Source: Hydrogenothermaceae bacterium
Lineage (GTDB): Bacteria; Aquificota; Aquificia; Aquificales; Hydrogenothermaceae
Length of the DNA: 7,864 nt
Direction of reading: 5' to 3'
Assembly: GCA_012961365.1 (NCBI GenBank)
Contig: DTZN01000117.1
Span: forward strand, 1-7,864
Positions 6,338 to 7,864 of this stretch are shown here, one piece after another. How positions within the stretch are numbered: position 1 is the first letter of the stretch; each line of letters begins with the position of its first letter. Position numbers and translations under genes: made by a program. Under the pieces are notes generated by a model. It ran no database searches and was not told the origin of the DNA. It worked only from the letters and a program-made list of their open reading frames with translations.

Positions 6338-7762
6338 TTGAAAACGAAAAATATATCTATAGACTTTTTAAGAGAAAATAAGATACTTCCAATAGATGAA
6401 ACAAAAGTATACATAACAAAACAAACTCCGTATTTTGCTATTGAGGATTTTAAATTTATAACAGGGATTATACCTGAAACTATTTTAATATCTGAAGAAG
6501 AGTTCCAAGAAAAATTAGAAGAATATATAGCAAAGCTAGAAAGCCATATAGAAGAAACATTTGTAGAAGAAGAAAAATTTTTTGAAGATTTACTATCTGG
6601 TTCTGATACACCTGTAATACAAACATTAAACAGTATATTTTTAAAAGCAGTTAGAGCTTTAGCTAGTGATATACATTTTGAACCTTTTTCAGATAAAATT
6701 TTAGTTAGATTTAGACTAGATGGAGTTTTACAAGAAATAACTACTATATCTAAAAGTATATATCCTCAATTTGTTTCTAGAATAAAGATTATTTCAAAAC
6801 TAAATGTTGCAGAAAAAAGACTTCCACAAGATGGGAGAATAAAGGTCAAAATAGGTGAAAAACAGCTTGATATGAGAGTTTCTACACTGCCTACAGTTTT
6901 TGGAGAAAGAGTAGTTATAAGACTTCTTGATAAATCTAATAAAATATTAACATTAGAGGAACTTGGTTTTTCAAAAGAGGACTTAAAAATTTATAAAGAC
7001 ATAATTTATAAACCTTATGGGCTTATTTTAATTACAGGTCCAACAGGTTCTGGTAAATCTACAACTCTTTATGCATCTTTATTAGAATTAAAAAGCCCTA
7101 AGAAAAACATAATAACAATAGAAGACCCTGTGGAATATCAAATAGATGGTATTAGTCAGATACAAGTAAACCCGAAAATAAAACTTACATTTGCAAATGG
7201 GTTAAGAAGTATATTGAGACAAGACCCAGATATAATTATGGTTGGTGAAATTAGAGATGTGGAAACTGCAGAAATAGCGATAAATGCATCTTTAACAGGC
7301 CACTTAGTTTTATCTACATTACATACAAACGATGCTCCATCGGCCGTTGCGAGACTAGTGGATATGGGAGTACAACCTTTCTTAGTTGCTTCTGCTTTAG
7401 AAGGAGTAATAGCCCAAAGGCTTGTAAGAAGGATTTGTGAAAACTGTAAAGAAGAATATATACCAAAGCCTTGGGAAATAGATGAGTTTAAGTTTTTAGG
7501 CTTAAATCCACCACAAAAACTTTATAAAGGGAAAGGTTGTGAAAATTGCTTACATACAGGTTATAAAGGTCGTGTTGCTATATACGAAATAATGAAATTA
7601 GATGAAGAACTTAAAACAGTTATTTCAAAAACTCCAGAAACAACTATTGTAAAGGAAAAAGCATTAAACAAAGGTATGAAAACATTAGTCATAGATGGAA
7701 TACAAAAAGCTATTAAAGGAATAACAACACTAGAAGAAGTTCTTCAAACCACTAAGGTATAG
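6338..7762 (+). CDS. gspE: Type II secretion system ATPase GspE
   Basis: A 474-residue cytoplasmic hexameric ATPase of the PulE/VirB11 secretion family; it powers assembly of the T2SS pseudopilus through GspL and GspF. Residues 1-85 form a compact, acidic N-terminal region, somewhat shorter than in the well-studied Vibrio enzyme. The N2 domain follows from about 92 (LKAVRALASDIHFEP, FRLDGVLQEI, RLPQDGRIKV). The ATPase core has Walker A GPTGSGKST at 234-242, an Asp box TIEDPVEYQ at 260-268, Walker B DPDIIMVGEIRD at 296-307 and a His box HLVLSTLHTND at 322-332. The cysteine pairs C367/C370 and C401/C404 form the zinc-binding CxxC...CxxC module typical of GspE and PilB. All catalytic motifs are intact. 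The start is TTG, with GGAAGG 5 bases upstream. PilB is the main alternative, but the position between gspD and gspF favours GspE. Confidence 0.95.
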   Translation: MKTKNISIDFLRENKILPIDETKVYITKQTPYFAIEDFKFITGIIPETILISEEEFQEKLEEYIAKLESHIEETFVEEEKFFEDLLSGSDTPVIQTLNSIFLKAVRALASDIHFEPFSDKILVRFRLDGVLQEITTISKSIYPQFVSRIKIISKLNVAEKRLPQDGRIKVKIGEKQLDMRVSTLPTVFGERVVIRLLDKSNKILTLEELGFSKEDLKIYKDIIYKPYGLILITGPTGSGKSTTLYASLLELKSPKKNIITIEDPVEYQIDGISQIQVNPKIKLTFANGLRSILRQDPDIIMVGEIRDVETAEIAINASLTGHLVLSTLHTNDAPSAVARLVDMGVQPFLVASALEGVIAQRLVRRICENCKEEYIPKPWEIDEFKFLGLNPPQKLYKGKGCENCLHTGYKGRVAIYEIMKLDEELKTVISKTPETTIVKEKALNKGMKTLVIDGIQKAIKGITTLEEVLQTTKV

Positions 7763-7767
7763 TAAAT

Positions 7768-7864
7768 ATGCCATTTTTTAAATATACTGCAGTATCAAAA
7801 GAAGGAAAGGAAATAACAGATATAGAAGAAGCTTTATCTGTATCACATTTAAAAACTAAATTAT
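7768..7864 (+). CDS. gspF: Type II secretion system inner-membrane platform protein GspF, 5' end only
   Basis: The first 32 codons of a gene that runs off the right edge, 5 bases after the gspE stop. The translation starts MPFFKYTAVSKEGKE and continues with DIEEALSVSHLKTKL. This matches the opening of GspF/PilC proteins (MxxFxYxAxxxxGxxxxGxIEAxxxxxAxxxL), a segment preceding the first cytoplasmic T2SSF domain. GspF is a polytopic inner-membrane protein that forms the platform with GspL and GspM and contacts GspE. The ribosome site is modest (AAGG at 7753-7756). Its position directly after gspE is the canonical gene order, so the call is reasonable despite the short fragment. PilC of a type IV pilus cannot be excluded from these residues alone. 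Confidence 0.82.
   Translation, partial: MPFFKYTAVSKEGKEITDIEEALSVSHLKTKL

Noticed and set aside
4353..7864. Reading the secretin, ATPase and platform genes as a type IV pilus (PilQ, PilB, PilC) system
   Set aside because: GspC with its HR and PDZ domains directly precedes the secretin, the secretin has the N0-N1-N2-N3 layout of GspD without AMIN domains, and the gene order C-D-E-F is that of T2SS.

Overview
The window is AT-rich and read entirely from the + strand. Arginine is almost always AGA/AGG, isoleucine is often ATA and lysine is mostly AAA. The genes are for an outer-membrane protein, a secretin and a type II secretion ATPase, so the host is a Gram-negative (diderm) bacterium. The codon style and lysine-rich proteins would fit a low-GC thermophilic lineage such as some Aquificota, but this is a weak guess; no rRNA or other taxonomic marker is present.

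Layout. (1) Positions 2-130 are the 3' end of a small heat-shock protein (Hsp20) gene. Its recognisable sequence stops abruptly near position 96. (2) Positions 135-587 are an acidic, cysteine-containing open frame. It has no ribosome binding site and no signal peptide, and looks like the 3' part of a broken or misassembled secreted-protein gene. (3) From 611 to the end there is a tightly packed operon: an outer-membrane beta-barrel protein (611-1768), a subtilisin-family serine protease (1762-3519), gspC (3491-4366), gspD (4353-6335), gspE (6338-7762) and the start of gspF (7768 to the window edge). Three consecutive junctions overlap (7, 29 and 14 bases) and the other two have gaps of 2 and 5 bases. 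This points to one transcript with translational coupling.

How the genes work together. gspC, gspD, gspE and gspF encode the inner-membrane coupling protein, the outer-membrane secretin, the cytoplasmic ATPase and the inner-membrane platform protein of a type II secretion system (T2SS). The protease has a signal peptide, a complete catalytic triad, a domain resembling the 'choice-of-anchor D' type, and a C-terminal Gly-Gly-Cys / hydrophobic helix / basic tail. That tail resembles the tripartite cell-surface sorting signals (GlyGly-CTERM, JDVT-CTERM, Synerg-CTERM and MYXO-CTERM class) described in T2SS-bearing bacteria. The main point of interest is therefore a probable T2SS cargo with a surface-anchoring tail, encoded inside the operon of its own secretion machine and next to an outer-membrane barrel that may take part in the same pathway.

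No RNA genes, CRISPR arrays, insertion sequences, convincing promoters or terminators were found, and no stretch longer than about 30 bases lies outside a coding frame.
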